Part shown: positions 25,731 through 35,206 of the stretch, one piece after another
How positions within the stretch are numbered: position 1 is the stretch's first letter
How the letters are laid out: the number at the start of each line of letters is the position of its first letter
Origin: Ignavibacteria bacterium
Lineage (GTDB): Bacteria > Bacteroidota > Ignavibacteria > Tepidaquicellales > Tepidaquicellaceae
Length of the DNA stretch: 40,480 nucleotides
Assembly: GCA_016873795.1 (NCBI GenBank)
Contig: VGWA01000009.1
Span: 1-40,480, forward strand
Direction: 5' to 3'
Position numbers and translations under genes: made by a program
Notes under the pieces: model-generated
Seen by the model: only the letters and a program-made list of their open reading frames with translations
Told to the model about the DNA's origin: nothing
Databases searched by the model: none

Positions 25731-28379
25731 TTACTCGTTTCTGTAACCTGTTTTAGGATCAAGAATTAAATGCTTATATGTCGCATACTTTAAGAAATCA
25801 TTTCCCGTATATGTTATTTTATATTCTCCGTTCAACCATAACCTCATCTGATCGCTGTAATTCGGGTGTTCTGGCTGTCCTGACTGTCCCGGCGGTAATA
25901 TTGTAATTGTGTTGCCTGTATTTGACATATCTGCAATCATTCGCATGGAAGTTCCGACAAACACACTGTAATTTTGATTTTCGAAAGCTCTCTGTAAACT
26001 GTATTCTGCATTGGAAACAGTTGTGCCCGAACCGCTTATTTCATAAGGTCCTATGTTTAGTATAGGAGCAAGAGCGGTTACGACTCCGAGAGGATGGTTC
26101 ATAGTTATTTTGTGCAGCTCTCCCCAAGTCCACTTATTGTAATCTTCTGTTTTTAATGTTTCTTTTATTTTAGTTACTGCATTTTTAAAACTTTTTACGA
26201 GTATTTGATTTCTGTTTTCAATTTTACTTTTATTTGTGTCTATATCGAGCAACCATGATGTGTTTTCCGATAATATTCTGGATGCGGTTCGTACAGGCAC
26301 ATTTTTTATCATTATATAATTTTTGAAAAGCTCTGTGCCTAATTTTTCTTCAAAGAGTGTTTTGTATAGTTCTATTTCAAATTGAGCAAATAAGAGCGGA
26401 GCAGGTGAGGAAGTGTTGAATTTATAATCCCATCTTTTCAGTATATTTACATATCGTGTATCCTCTGATTTATAATTAGAGTCTGAAAATGCTTCAAAAA
26501 GATAGCTGCAAAATTCTTTTGCCTGAAGACTGACAATGTCTGTCTGAATAAGTTTAAAATCATTAACCGAAATAAAATTTCTCGTACTTAAAAGTGAATC
26601 TATTCTCTCGGCACGGTACGGCGGTTCAAATAAAATGGAGATATAATTTTTAGAGCCGGTTCGGTTATCGGAAAACTCTTTAGTCGGAGGATTATTTGCA
26701 GTTATTATGTAATTTTCCTCAGGATTGAAAGATGCAGGCAGCTCTTCAAATTTCATATATGAGACCCATTCGTTTTCTGTGGTTTGCGGGATATATGCGA
26801 AATTTGATTTTCTGACAGGTATCTTTCCGGCGCATTGGTATCCTATGTTACCCTGATTGTCTGCATAAATAAAATTTAATGCCGGAAGTCCAAGATGTTT
26901 TAATCCGCTTCTGAATTCATTCCAGTTTTTTGCATTATTTATCTCGTAGAAAGCCAGTATTTCATCGCTGAATTCTTCCCCTGTCCACTTTAAAGCCAGA
27001 TAATATTTTTCTCCCGGATCTAATCTGCTTTCATTTGAAAAACCGGTTTTCTCAAGTTCTGATACTATAGGTCCAAGTTCTGTGTTCCACACCGTAAATT
27101 CAACTTCTTCTTTTATGTCTTTAACTTTGATTAATTCGGGAGTGCTGTCCGGGCGCTGGATTTTATTTTGATAAATATAATTTGTCTTTACAATTGTATC
27201 TCTTTCGAGCAGATAAAAATCAAGGTCGTCATTCATAAGATTTGTAATTCCCCATGATATATTATCGTTACACCCGACCGCAATTCCCGGCGTACCGGGT
27301 ATTGTGAATCCCGAAATGTTTTTGTGAATATCTTTTCTGTTTAAATGAACTTCATACCAGCGGGATGGTATACTAAGTAACAGGTGCGGGTCATTTGCAA
27401 GAATTGGTTTTTCAGTTTCGCTCTTCTTTCCGCTTATTACCCATGAATTACTGCCGGATGAGTACGATAAGCAATCTTTACCAATGAATCTGTTGTAGCT
27501 TAAACATTTATCTACAAAACTTTCTAATAAAGATGTTAAGTTATTATATGGAGTTGCATAAGAATTAATGTGATCATATAAAGTTGTATGTTTCTTTTGA
27601 ATCGGAAAAGATTCATTATAAATATGATTACTATATTCTTTTAACAGTTGATGAGCCGGTTGGTTTATTGTCGAATTAGTATCGAAGCTTATCTTTGATG
27701 TTGTTTTTTTTGGTTTTACAATGAAGGGTCCGTTTGCAGGATATGAAGGGAAAAAATCCACAGCCATTTCCGGACCGAACCTCTCTGCAATTTTTCCGAA
27801 AACAAAATCAGTATACCATGAGATTGTTAATTCCCAGCCTACTAACCTCATCACCATTATGCTGTGTTCGGGTTTCCATTTTTCCGGTTTGTAATCAAGA
27901 ACATCGAATTCCAGAGGGAGTTGTTTTATTCTTTTATTTAAAAATGCATTTATACCGTTTGTGTATTGCTCAAGTATTTCTTTGCTTTTCGGAGATAATT
28001 CAGTGTATAATTTTTCAGATATTTTATTTATTCCGATGGTTCTGAAAAGTTTATCGTATTCAACAACTTCATACCCGAAAATCTCAGAGAGTTTTCCCTC
28101 TGCTACTCTTCTGGAAATATCCATTTGCCACATTCTGTCCTGTGCGTGTATGTATCCAAGAGCAAAATAAATATCATTTTCATTACCTGCTACAATGTGC
28201 GGAACTCCAAAGTTATCTTTAAATATTTCCGTTTTTTCACGCAGTCCTTCTACTTCCGTTCTGCCGGTTTCCTCATAAAACGATTTTGTTGTGAGGTGTT
28301 TAAAAAGAATAAATAAAGTTATAAAAACAATAATCAGAAAAATTATTATGCCGATTATATTTTTTAAAATTTTGCTCAA
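25731..28379 (-). CDS. penicillin-acylase-family Ntn hydrolase, membrane-anchored
   Basis: An 882-residue amidohydrolase of the penicillin G acylase/acyl-homoserine-lactone acylase family, which cleaves amide-linked acyl groups. An N-terminal hydrophobic segment (5-28) anchors or exports it. The alpha part has DNFGVPHI and QDRMWQMDISRRVAEGKLSE. The beta chain would begin at Ser310 in SGSNSWVISG (cleavage Gly309-Ser310), followed by LANDPHL. Self-cleavage and the N-terminal serine nucleophile are established for the family; the substrate is not readable. It starts at TTG, with an in-frame TAA three codons earlier. It begins the long minus-strand run towards rsmA and mfd, which may be chance. 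Confidence 0.92.
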   Translation of the reverse strand: MSKILKNIIGIIIFLIIVFITLFILFKHLTTKSFYEETGRTEVEGLREKTEIFKDNFGVPHIVAGNENDIYFALGYIHAQDRMWQMDISRRVAEGKLSEIFGYEVVEYDKLFRTIGINKISEKLYTELSPKSKEILEQYTNGINAFLNKRIKQLPLEFDVLDYKPEKWKPEHSIMVMRLVGWELTISWYTDFVFGKIAERFGPEMAVDFFPSYPANGPFIVKPKKTTSKISFDTNSTINQPAHQLLKEYSNHIYNESFPIQKKHTTLYDHINSYATPYNNLTSLLESFVDKCLSYNRFIGKDCLSYSSGSNSWVISGKKSETEKPILANDPHLLLSIPSRWYEVHLNRKDIHKNISGFTIPGTPGIAVGCNDNISWGITNLMNDDLDFYLLERDTIVKTNYIYQNKIQRPDSTPELIKVKDIKEEVEFTVWNTELGPIVSELEKTGFSNESRLDPGEKYYLALKWTGEEFSDEILAFYEINNAKNWNEFRSGLKHLGLPALNFIYADNQGNIGYQCAGKIPVRKSNFAYIPQTTENEWVSYMKFEELPASFNPEENYIITANNPPTKEFSDNRTGSKNYISILFEPPYRAERIDSLLSTRNFISVNDFKLIQTDIVSLQAKEFCSYLFEAFSDSNYKSEDTRYVNILKRWDYKFNTSSPAPLLFAQFEIELYKTLFEEKLGTELFKNYIMIKNVPVRTASRILSENTSWLLDIDTNKSKIENRNQILVKSFKNAVTKIKETLKTEDYNKWTWGELHKITMNHPLGVVTALAPILNIGPYEISGSGTTVSNAEYSLQRAFENQNYSVFVGTSMRMIADMSNTGNTITILPPGQSGQPEHPNYSDQMRLWLNGEYKITYTGNDFLKYATYKHLILDPKTGYRNE

Positions 28380-28474
28380 AATATGTTATAAGTTACAAGT
28401 TACTTTTTTGAACGCTGATTATCACTGAATTTAAGTTAGTTAATTTCAAGACGACAAAACCTTTCGTTTCCAAA

Positions 28475-28486
28475 ACTAAAGTCAGG
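28475..28486 (+). repeat. copy of the dispersed repeat core ACTAAAGTCAGG
   Basis: An exact 12-bp match to the copies at 1983, 11542, 12250 and 12791, preceded by TTCCAAA, which resembles the TCC-rich left flank of the others. Confidence 0.65.
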
Positions 28487-28503
28487 GAGGCTTAAAGCTT
28501 AAA

Positions 28504-28519
28504 AACCGTTAAAACGGTT
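28504..28519. repeat. short hairpin AACCGTT-AA-AACGGTT
   Basis: Perfect 7-bp inverted arms around a 2-bp centre. There is no T-run after it, so it is not a terminator. It shares AACCGT/ACGGTT wording with the right arm of the composite hairpin at 28544-28576. Confidence 0.4.
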
Positions 28520-28543
28520 ATCAGATCTTTTAATTAACCTATA

Positions 28544-28576
28544 CCCACGACTGAAAGTCAAGGTTAAAACCGTGGG
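28544..28576. repeat. REP-like composite hairpin (CCCACG ... CGTGGG)
   Basis: CCCACG (28544-28549) pairs with CGTGGG (28571-28576). The left interior reads GACTGAAAGTC, the same hairpin tip as the dispersed repeat, while the right interior reads GGTTAAAACC. A complete left hairpin would be CCCACGACTGAAAGTCGTGGG split by a centre, so this looks like half of one hairpin joined to half of another. Similar CCCACG-stem repeats are known as REP-type elements in various bacteria; no RAYT transposase gene is in the window. Confidence 0.45.
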
Positions 28577-28596
28577 CTGAATTTTTAAAAAGTCAA

Positions 28597-28659
28597 TTGA
28601 AAGTCAGGTCGACAGTCAGTTAACTGAAAGTCAGGTCAGTGATCAGAACTAAAGTCACG
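28597..28659 (+). repeat. cluster of three GAAAGTCAGG-type units
   Basis: TTGAAAGTCAGG (28597-28608), ACTGAAAGTCAGG (28623-28635) and ACTAAAGTCACG (28648-28659) recur every 24-27 bp. GAAAGTCAGGTC is repeated exactly at 28599 and 28626. A 12-bp palindrome, TCAGTTAACTGA, lies at 28616-28627. These are variants of the dispersed repeat. Confidence 0.55.
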
Positions 28660-28716
28660 AGAGAAATTTAATTTTAATGACGTTTTCTCAAAAAAGTTAA
28701 GATTACAAGAGATTAA

Positions 28717-28756
28717 AAAAGACGCCATTCCTGTATTTATGAAATGGCGGTCTTTT
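28717..28756 (-). terminator. intrinsic terminator after the C25 protease genes
   Basis: AAAAGACGCCATT (28717-28729) pairs with AATGGCGGTCTTTT (28743-28756), with one bulged G. On the minus strand the hairpin is followed by a TCTTTTTT tract. It starts 31 bp downstream of the stop of the protease gene at 28787. The A/T tails on both sides could let it act in both directions. Confidence 0.75.
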
Positions 28757-28786
28757 AAAGTCTGATATTTACTAATTTATTATTTA

Positions 28787-31700
28787 CTATTTGATAAGTA
28801 TCATTTTCTTAACATCTCTAAAATCACCGGCTTCAATTCTGTAGTAATAGACGCCGCTTGCAAGTGTAGAGGCATTAAATTCGACTATGTAATTACCTGC
28901 AGACTTATTTTCATTAATTAGAGTCTTTACTTCTCTTCCGAGTATATCAAAGACTTTGATTGTAACAAAGGACTGCTTAGGAATAGCGAAGTTTATTTTT
29001 GTTACTGGATTAAACGGATTTGGATAATTTTGTGACAGCGAATAGGTTGTCGGTAATTCTCTCGGGTCACCTGTAATATTATTGGGACCTGGATTCATTA
29101 CGATTGAAATATTTGGTAATGCAGTATATGTTGAACCCGGAGTAGTTGCTATTGCACATCCATCGCCCGTAGATAAATCAGAATGGTAATGAATATTCCG
29201 TCCCGACGAAGCAGTTGCATATACAGTTGTGTTTGATGTATAACTACTGTTATTGAAACAAATTTCGATTAACAAATTACTTGTTCCATCCCAATAGAAC
29301 GGCAGATTAAGGTCAACGTATTGCCAACCAGTACCCGGAACTGTGTAGGCTCCGTTGTAACAGACTGTCCAGCCTGTGTTTATCCATGTACTTACTGTTG
29401 AGGATGTTGTGTTCTGCATTTTTATGTAGAATCCGTTCATAGTTTGGGAAGCTACTGTAGCCACATTAAAACCAATTCTTGGTATAAATCCTGCTGCTCC
29501 GCCCTGTGCGGTTATTTCTGAAGCGAGGTATAGCATCTGTGTTCTGGAATCCATATAGTATGTATAGAATGGCCAGCCCACTGCAGTTGTTCCGTTTCCG
29601 ATGTTTACCGTAACCTGATTTATGATTTTGAAACTATATAGTTGTGTTGAATCTCTTTTGTGTAAAGAACCGGCATCCTGTGCAACGATTCTATAGAATA
29701 TGGAGTCATTAAAGTTAACGTCCGGTGGTACGGAATTGAACAATGCCGAATAGTTATTTCCGGTTGTGTTATTTAGTCTGAATGTTCTTATTCCAGTACT
29801 TGTATTGTTTATATACCAGTTTACCCACACACTGTCAATTCCTATATTATCAGTTGCAGATGCCGTTACCGTTGCAGGCCAGAGGGTCTTTGGCGTATTT
29901 TGTAAAGGTGTATGTGTAAGAACAGGTGATGTTGTATCAGTAGCAGCATAGAATGAGAATAATTCTGTGGGAGCAGTACCCGGAAGTTTTCCGATTCTAC
30001 CTGCCGTATCAAGTGTTTTAATATAATATCTGTATATTGCCGCTGTTCCGTTTCCCGGAATGTTTGCTGTCCAGTTGTTACCGGAAGAATTAGTCATTAC
30101 AATACTGTCAGTAATAACGGTATTATTTCTTGACCACAATAATTTTGTTTCACCAAGAACTAATGGTGCTGTTGCAGGGGTAATAACGCAGTTTACTACA
30201 TAAGGACCGTTAAGATTTTCTGTATTAGGTAACTTTGCGTGTGAAATTGCGGGTCCGAGAGGTACTCCTCTGGTTAACAGAAGTGAGCAATCTCCGAAGA
30301 TATTGTATTGTTCCATAAGTTTCAAACCTTCGCCCGAACTACCGCCCCACATATCCATTGCTTTCATAACGCCGAAGAACGACATTGCTCCCGCAGTTTT
30401 TCTCCATTGATGAGCCATTAATCTCATTGCGTACATTTGCATATCGCAGGGAGGTACCCAACTCGCATTAGTTGAAGATGCATATATTGAAGAGCATCCT
30501 TTTGGGTTGGCTGTATCTCCTGCTCTTAAGAGAGCTTCTGCAAGACATTCTGTAAGTGTAAATTTTCCATTTAAGCAGGCAACGTCAACTAAAAACGGAT
30601 TCATCCAGCCGTTAGCTAACTGATAGGCATTGGAAACATTAAAACCGGTATTGCTCCAAGAAGTCCCCGAGCCGTGTCCAATATAATTCAAAACAAATCT
30701 TCCATCATTTAGAACATTTATTAATGTCTGAGCGGTAGCAATTGGACCGTTTACCTTATCGACATGTGTGAATCCGCCCAATAATAATGTATCTCTTACC
30801 CAATTCATTCTGATTGAATCCGTATACGAAGGCGTTCCGCCATTATCTGGTCCGGCAACTCCTGTAGCTTTATTGTACCAAGGAGCACCTGGAGTTACGT
30901 CTCTTTCCATTCTTATCAACTTTTCTATCACATAAGCAGCATTTGTCGGGTTTGGGCAGGATATTCTCGATATAAAGGCATCAGGATATGCATCAGTACC
31001 TGCCAACTTAACATAGCAAGGGTCAGACGGTGCTGATTCATAAACACCATTGAGTGTCGGAATCTGGTCTGATTCGCCGACTAAAATTATGTATGTAATT
31101 TTTTCCGGCTGATTATATAAATTCTGTATATATGTTTTAATAGCCGTGTTACCCGTTCCCGTTTGTGTCGGGTATTCTGCTGTTAAAACGGTCAAACCTC
31201 TGGATTGCTTCCACTGTACCAAGGGAACGATTGTTGTTGCATATTGTGAAGCGTAGATTATAAGCATTCTGCCCGGTTCAGGAATAGAATCAAATCTTGT
31301 TGAACCGACTCCGTAATTTAAAAATAATGACCTGTATATACTTGCAAATTCATAATCTACTGCAGTAAGACCTCTTGTTCTTTTAAAAGGATTTATTACG
31401 CCGGTACCCGGATCAGAATAGACCTCAATAACCATTTTTTTGCAAATTTTAAGAGTGTTCTTAATATGGTTATATTGCATCGGGTTAAACTGTACTGTCA
31501 TTCCTCTTAAATCACGAACTATATAGGGCTCGTCGAGCAATATATTCTGGGCAGGATAATATGTATCTGTATTATAAAAATTACTAAATGTATAAGGAAC
31601 TGTCTCAGGGTCAATATCTCTTGTAAAATGACCTTTTGACGGCATTATCGGTCCGCTCTGCACCTCGTAATATTCAGATGAGAGGACGCGATAGTTCATC

Positions 31701-31978
31701 CCTGCTAAATCAGGAATTATTATACTGCCTCTGTAAGTAGGTAATTGAGGATAGCCTTTTTCCATAAGGACTATCATGTCCGGAGCCGAAAGATTTAAAT
31801 AGGTTGCTCCGTTGATTTTTACTTCGCTTTGTTCGTAACCTAAAAACTGGTATTCTATTTTGGTGCTGTTTCCTTCCGAAGAAAGAACTTTTACCTTAAT
31901 TCCGCTCTGTTGTGCGGATACTAATCCTGCAGAAACAAACAACAGGATTAAAAATGAAAGGACTATTCTTGTTCTCAT
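28787..31978 (-). CDS. C25 (gingipain-family) cysteine protease with T9SS sorting domain
   Basis: A 1063-residue secreted protein with signal peptide 1-22 (...SAGLVSAQ), an N-terminal prodomain-like region (~25-230) and a peptidase C25 domain (~236-560). The catalytic pair is visible as NYIGHGSG (His435) and VDVACLNG (Cys468). Ig-like and jelly-roll-like beta domains occupy ~570-970, and a type A T9SS sorting domain the last ~85 residues (QNYPNPFNP ... LASGVYYYRIEAGDF ... KKMILIK). Gingipain-type enzymes are exported by T9SS and act on the cell surface. The gene lies 34 bp downstream of a paralog whose C-terminal half is closely similar. Arg/Lys specificity of the gingipains should not be assumed. 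Confidence 0.92.
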   Translation of the reverse strand: MRTRIVLSFLILLFVSAGLVSAQQSGIKVKVLSSEGNSTKIEYQFLGYEQSEVKINGATYLNLSAPDMIVLMEKGYPQLPTYRGSIIIPDLAGMNYRVLSSEYYEVQSGPIMPSKGHFTRDIDPETVPYTFSNFYNTDTYYPAQNILLDEPYIVRDLRGMTVQFNPMQYNHIKNTLKICKKMVIEVYSDPGTGVINPFKRTRGLTAVDYEFASIYRSLFLNYGVGSTRFDSIPEPGRMLIIYASQYATTIVPLVQWKQSRGLTVLTAEYPTQTGTGNTAIKTYIQNLYNQPEKITYIILVGESDQIPTLNGVYESAPSDPCYVKLAGTDAYPDAFISRISCPNPTNAAYVIEKLIRMERDVTPGAPWYNKATGVAGPDNGGTPSYTDSIRMNWVRDTLLLGGFTHVDKVNGPIATAQTLINVLNDGRFVLNYIGHGSGTSWSNTGFNVSNAYQLANGWMNPFLVDVACLNGKFTLTECLAEALLRAGDTANPKGCSSIYASSTNASWVPPCDMQMYAMRLMAHQWRKTAGAMSFFGVMKAMDMWGGSSGEGLKLMEQYNIFGDCSLLLTRGVPLGPAISHAKLPNTENLNGPYVVNCVITPATAPLVLGETKLLWSRNNTVITDSIVMTNSSGNNWTANIPGNGTAAIYRYYIKTLDTAGRIGKLPGTAPTELFSFYAATDTTSPVLTHTPLQNTPKTLWPATVTASATDNIGIDSVWVNWYINNTSTGIRTFRLNNTTGNNYSALFNSVPPDVNFNDSIFYRIVAQDAGSLHKRDSTQLYSFKIINQVTVNIGNGTTAVGWPFYTYYMDSRTQMLYLASEITAQGGAAGFIPRIGFNVATVASQTMNGFYIKMQNTTSSTVSTWINTGWTVCYNGAYTVPGTGWQYVDLNLPFYWDGTSNLLIEICFNNSSYTSNTTVYATASSGRNIHYHSDLSTGDGCAIATTPGSTYTALPNISIVMNPGPNNITGDPRELPTTYSLSQNYPNPFNPVTKINFAIPKQSFVTIKVFDILGREVKTLINENKSAGNYIVEFNASTLASGVYYYRIEAGDFRDVKKMILIK

Positions 31979-32012
31979 TTTTTTATTATTAATTTATACT
32001 GTTTATTATATA

Positions 32013-35000
32013 CTATTTAATAAGTATCATTTTTTTCACATCTTTGAAATCGCCGGCTTCTATTCTGTAATAATAAACGCCGCTTGCAAGCTCTGATGCA
32101 TTAAAATCTATTATGTAATTTCCTGCTGATTTCACTTCGTTTACTAATGTTTTAATTTCTCTTCCGAGTATATCGTATATTTTCATTGTAACAAACGATT
32201 GCTTCGGGAGTGCAAAATTTATTTTTGTTACAGGATTAAACGGATTCGGATAATTCTGCGAGAGTGAATATGATTCAGGTATTTCTGTTGTCAGCTGATT
32301 TATTCCGGTTACAAGATTAATTACAAGTGAAATGTTAGGCCTGTATGATAGTGCTCCCGTACCGCTCGTAAGATTAGCAGTACAACCGTCTCCTGATGAC
32401 AGATCGTTATATCTTCCGTATGCCATGCCTGACATTGTTGTTGCGTTGACCGGAGAATATTGTGTATATGAAGAATTATTATAACAAACCTCTACAAGTA
32501 AATTGCTTGTTCCATCCCAGTAGAACGGAGAAGTTAATTCAACAAACTGCCATCCTGTACCTGTTAACGAATAAACTCCGTCATAGCAGGTTGTCCAACC
32601 GGTTGTTACAAAGTTCGAAATAGAGGTTACGTTTGTATTTTGCATTTTTACTTTGAATCCATTCATCGGCGACAGGTCAGCTGATATTACATTAAAGCCG
32701 ACTTTTATTATATTTCCCGCAGCACCCATTCCAGCGATAATTTCGCTTGCAGTAAACAGCATGTCTGTTCTGCCGTCCATCCAGTATGTAGTGAACGGAT
32801 AATTTGATGAAGTTGTACCGGTTCCTATTGTAGCTGTTGTTTGTGCGACAATTTTGAAACTGTATAATGCTGTTGAATCTTTCCTGTGTAATGAACCGGC
32901 ATCCTGTGCGAAGACTCTATAAAAAATAGAATCGTTATATTCAACTTCCGATTGTAATGAGTTAAACACACCTGAATAATTGTTACCCGACAAGTTATTC
33001 AATTTAAAATGTTTTATTCCTGTAGCAGATGAGTTTTTATACCACCTTACCCACACGCTGTCAATTCCAATGTTATCCGTTGCCGAAGCTGTTACGGTTG
33101 CAGGCCAGAGAAGTTTTGGTGTATTCTGAAGAGGTGTGTGGGTTATTACAGGACATGTTGTATCAGTCGAAGCCATGAAAGAGAAGTAACTCGTTGGAGC
33201 TCCGCCCGGAAGAAAAGTTGTTAAACCCGCATTGTCAGTAGTTCTTATATAGTATTTATATATAGCCGGACTACCGTTTCCGGGAATATTTCCTGTCCAA
33301 TTGTTTCCGGATGAGTTTGTCATCGAAAGACTGTCAAACACAGTTGTTCTTGTCCAGAACAGCTTTGTCGATGAAATTGGATTTCCCGCAGGAGTAATAA
33401 CGCAATTTACTGTGTAAGGACCCGTCATATTTTCAGTGTTAGGAAGCGGTGTATGTGAAATCGCCGGACCGTAAGATAGTTGATAAATTGACGGGTCTCC
33501 CATACAATTATACATTTCTAAATAACGCTGTGTCATTCCGCTCATTCCCCAATGCTGGTAGTAATAGTATTTTCCTCTAACATAGTTTTCCGCATTTTTC
33601 TTCAGGTTGTCAACAAATAATGATTTCACGACTCTTTTCTCGAGAATATCGTCTTCATCCCAGTATGAATTTACGGATGATCCCCAGAATACTACACCCG
33701 CTTTCGGCTTTCTAATCCATGTCTCTGCAAAACATTCGCCGGACATATGATATGAACCTGTTATACAAGCGTAAGAATAAACATAAGGAAATATAGTGTT
33801 ATTTAAAGCACTGACATTTGCCTGACTAAATGGAGGACCGTCTGCCCAGGAAGTCGTTGAACCATGCCCTGAGAAAATTGCAAATATCTTTCCTGAATCT
33901 ATTGATTGTGTTACCTGGGCTGTTGTAGCTCCATAATATGAATACAGTTTGGTGTTAACCGTAAATCCGTTAGGTATGAAAAAAGTATCAATTACAAAAT
34001 TATGAGTTCCCTCTGATACGGTATGATTATCAGTCGACGCCATAAATACATTCTTTTTCCACAGTGCATTAATGGCGTTTTCCATATAAACTGTCTTGTT
34101 AATAATATTTATTAAAGATGTTGTGTCCGAGAGCGGGAATCTTCCGAGAAACACATCTGCAAATAAATCACTGCCTTCTAATAAAGAATAATTTAAATCA
34201 GTACTTGGGGTTCCTGTTCCGCCGCCTGTCCAGCAGGGAATTTGCTCTACATCTCCTACAAGCAATACAAATTCCGGTCTTGTGCTAATGTTATTATAAA
34301 GATTTTGAATGTAAGTCTTGATTGACGTATTCGTAGTACCGGTTACGGTTGTGTTGACAACTGTTACAATATAGCCAAGGTTTGTCTTATGTGTTACCAG
34401 TGGCGCAAGATGACCATCAAGATTAGGAGCGGTGATAATGAGATATCTGTTAGTACCAGTGCTTTTTGCTGATTGATAATTTATAAACAGGCTTTGATAA
34501 AAACTATTATATGATTCTGACGGCACAAAATCCAGTACGGGTTCTGTAGTTAATTCTATTTTAATGCTTGCAGTTCTTAAAATGTTGAGCTCATTTGAGG
34601 AAGGATTATAGCCATAAGGATAAACAGTTACCATTACTCCTTTCGCACCTGCAAGAATAAAAGGTTCTGAAATAGTAATAATCGGCTCATCAATATTTCC
34701 TCTTGTATTATAATATTCCCAGTCAATTGTAAAAGGTCTGTCGTTAAGCGAATATACTTTTTCCCAAGGTGCCTGTCTTGGATATATTTTATGTTGAAGA
34801 CCGATTGTTTCTTTATTTTGTGATAAAACTCGATATGTTGGTATTTGTTCATTTTTTCCGATTAAAACAAAAAATGAAACCTGAGGAAGCTGCGGTCTTC
34901 CGTCACCCAGCGTTATTCCGTAATCTACCGACTCCAGTTTTGTAAAAGTTTCCTCTATGTTTTGTTTATCTGTTATTTTAACAGAAACATCCGTCATTTT

Positions 35001-35165
35001 GTAGCCGGGATTTGTGAAATTTATCACATACCCGGTTCCTTCTCGCTGATATGATATTCCATTAGGTAAATCACCTGCTATCAGACCTGACATTAGGTTT
35101 GGAAAAAGATTTACCGATAGAAAAACCATCATTGAAATTATCAAAGTAAAACTGATTTTTTTCAT
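32013..35165 (-). CDS. second C25-family cysteine protease with T9SS sorting domain
   Basis: A 1050-residue paralog of the downstream gene with the same order: signal peptide, prodomain, C25 domain (~240-550), beta domains and T9SS sorting domain (~966-1050). Catalytic residues are His434 (FSGHGSTTSW) and Cys467 (YSYACITGSY). The N-terminal ~550 residues have diverged well beyond the framework motifs. From GPAISH onward the two proteins match almost block by block (HTPLQNTPK, LWPATVTASATDNIGIDSVW, DAGSLHRKDST). It starts at ATG, 41 bp after the nuoE-like gene. The pair is probably co-transcribed and ends at the terminator near 28717. Confidence 0.92.
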   Translation of the reverse strand: MKKISFTLIISMMVFLSVNLFPNLMSGLIAGDLPNGISYQREGTGYVINFTNPGYKMTDVSVKITDKQNIEETFTKLESVDYGITLGDGRPQLPQVSFFVLIGKNEQIPTYRVLSQNKETIGLQHKIYPRQAPWEKVYSLNDRPFTIDWEYYNTRGNIDEPIITISEPFILAGAKGVMVTVYPYGYNPSSNELNILRTASIKIELTTEPVLDFVPSESYNSFYQSLFINYQSAKSTGTNRYLIITAPNLDGHLAPLVTHKTNLGYIVTVVNTTVTGTTNTSIKTYIQNLYNNISTRPEFVLLVGDVEQIPCWTGGGTGTPSTDLNYSLLEGSDLFADVFLGRFPLSDTTSLINIINKTVYMENAINALWKKNVFMASTDNHTVSEGTHNFVIDTFFIPNGFTVNTKLYSYYGATTAQVTQSIDSGKIFAIFSGHGSTTSWADGPPFSQANVSALNNTIFPYVYSYACITGSYHMSGECFAETWIRKPKAGVVFWGSSVNSYWDEDDILEKRVVKSLFVDNLKKNAENYVRGKYYYYQHWGMSGMTQRYLEMYNCMGDPSIYQLSYGPAISHTPLPNTENMTGPYTVNCVITPAGNPISSTKLFWTRTTVFDSLSMTNSSGNNWTGNIPGNGSPAIYKYYIRTTDNAGLTTFLPGGAPTSYFSFMASTDTTCPVITHTPLQNTPKLLWPATVTASATDNIGIDSVWVRWYKNSSATGIKHFKLNNLSGNNYSGVFNSLQSEVEYNDSIFYRVFAQDAGSLHRKDSTALYSFKIVAQTTATIGTGTTSSNYPFTTYWMDGRTDMLFTASEIIAGMGAAGNIIKVGFNVISADLSPMNGFKVKMQNTNVTSISNFVTTGWTTCYDGVYSLTGTGWQFVELTSPFYWDGTSNLLVEVCYNNSSYTQYSPVNATTMSGMAYGRYNDLSSGDGCTANLTSGTGALSYRPNISLVINLVTGINQLTTEIPESYSLSQNYPNPFNPVTKINFALPKQSFVTMKIYDILGREIKTLVNEVKSAGNYIIDFNASELASGVYYYRIEAGDFKDVKKMILIK

Positions 35166-35206
35166 TTTTTTATTTTTTTAATTTATTTTTATGTAATATT
35201 GTCTGG

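Larger units (their letters stand above)
28380..28786. other. repeat-rich intergenic region with hairpins, no gene seen
   Basis: This 407-bp gap lies between the acylase start and the end of the first C25 protease gene. It holds a copy of the dispersed 12-bp repeat (28475-28486), two hairpins (28504-28519, 28544-28576), a cluster of repeat variants (28597-28659) and a terminator (28717-28756). I see no plausible open reading frame. The acylase promoter must lie in the left part. Confidence 0.6.
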
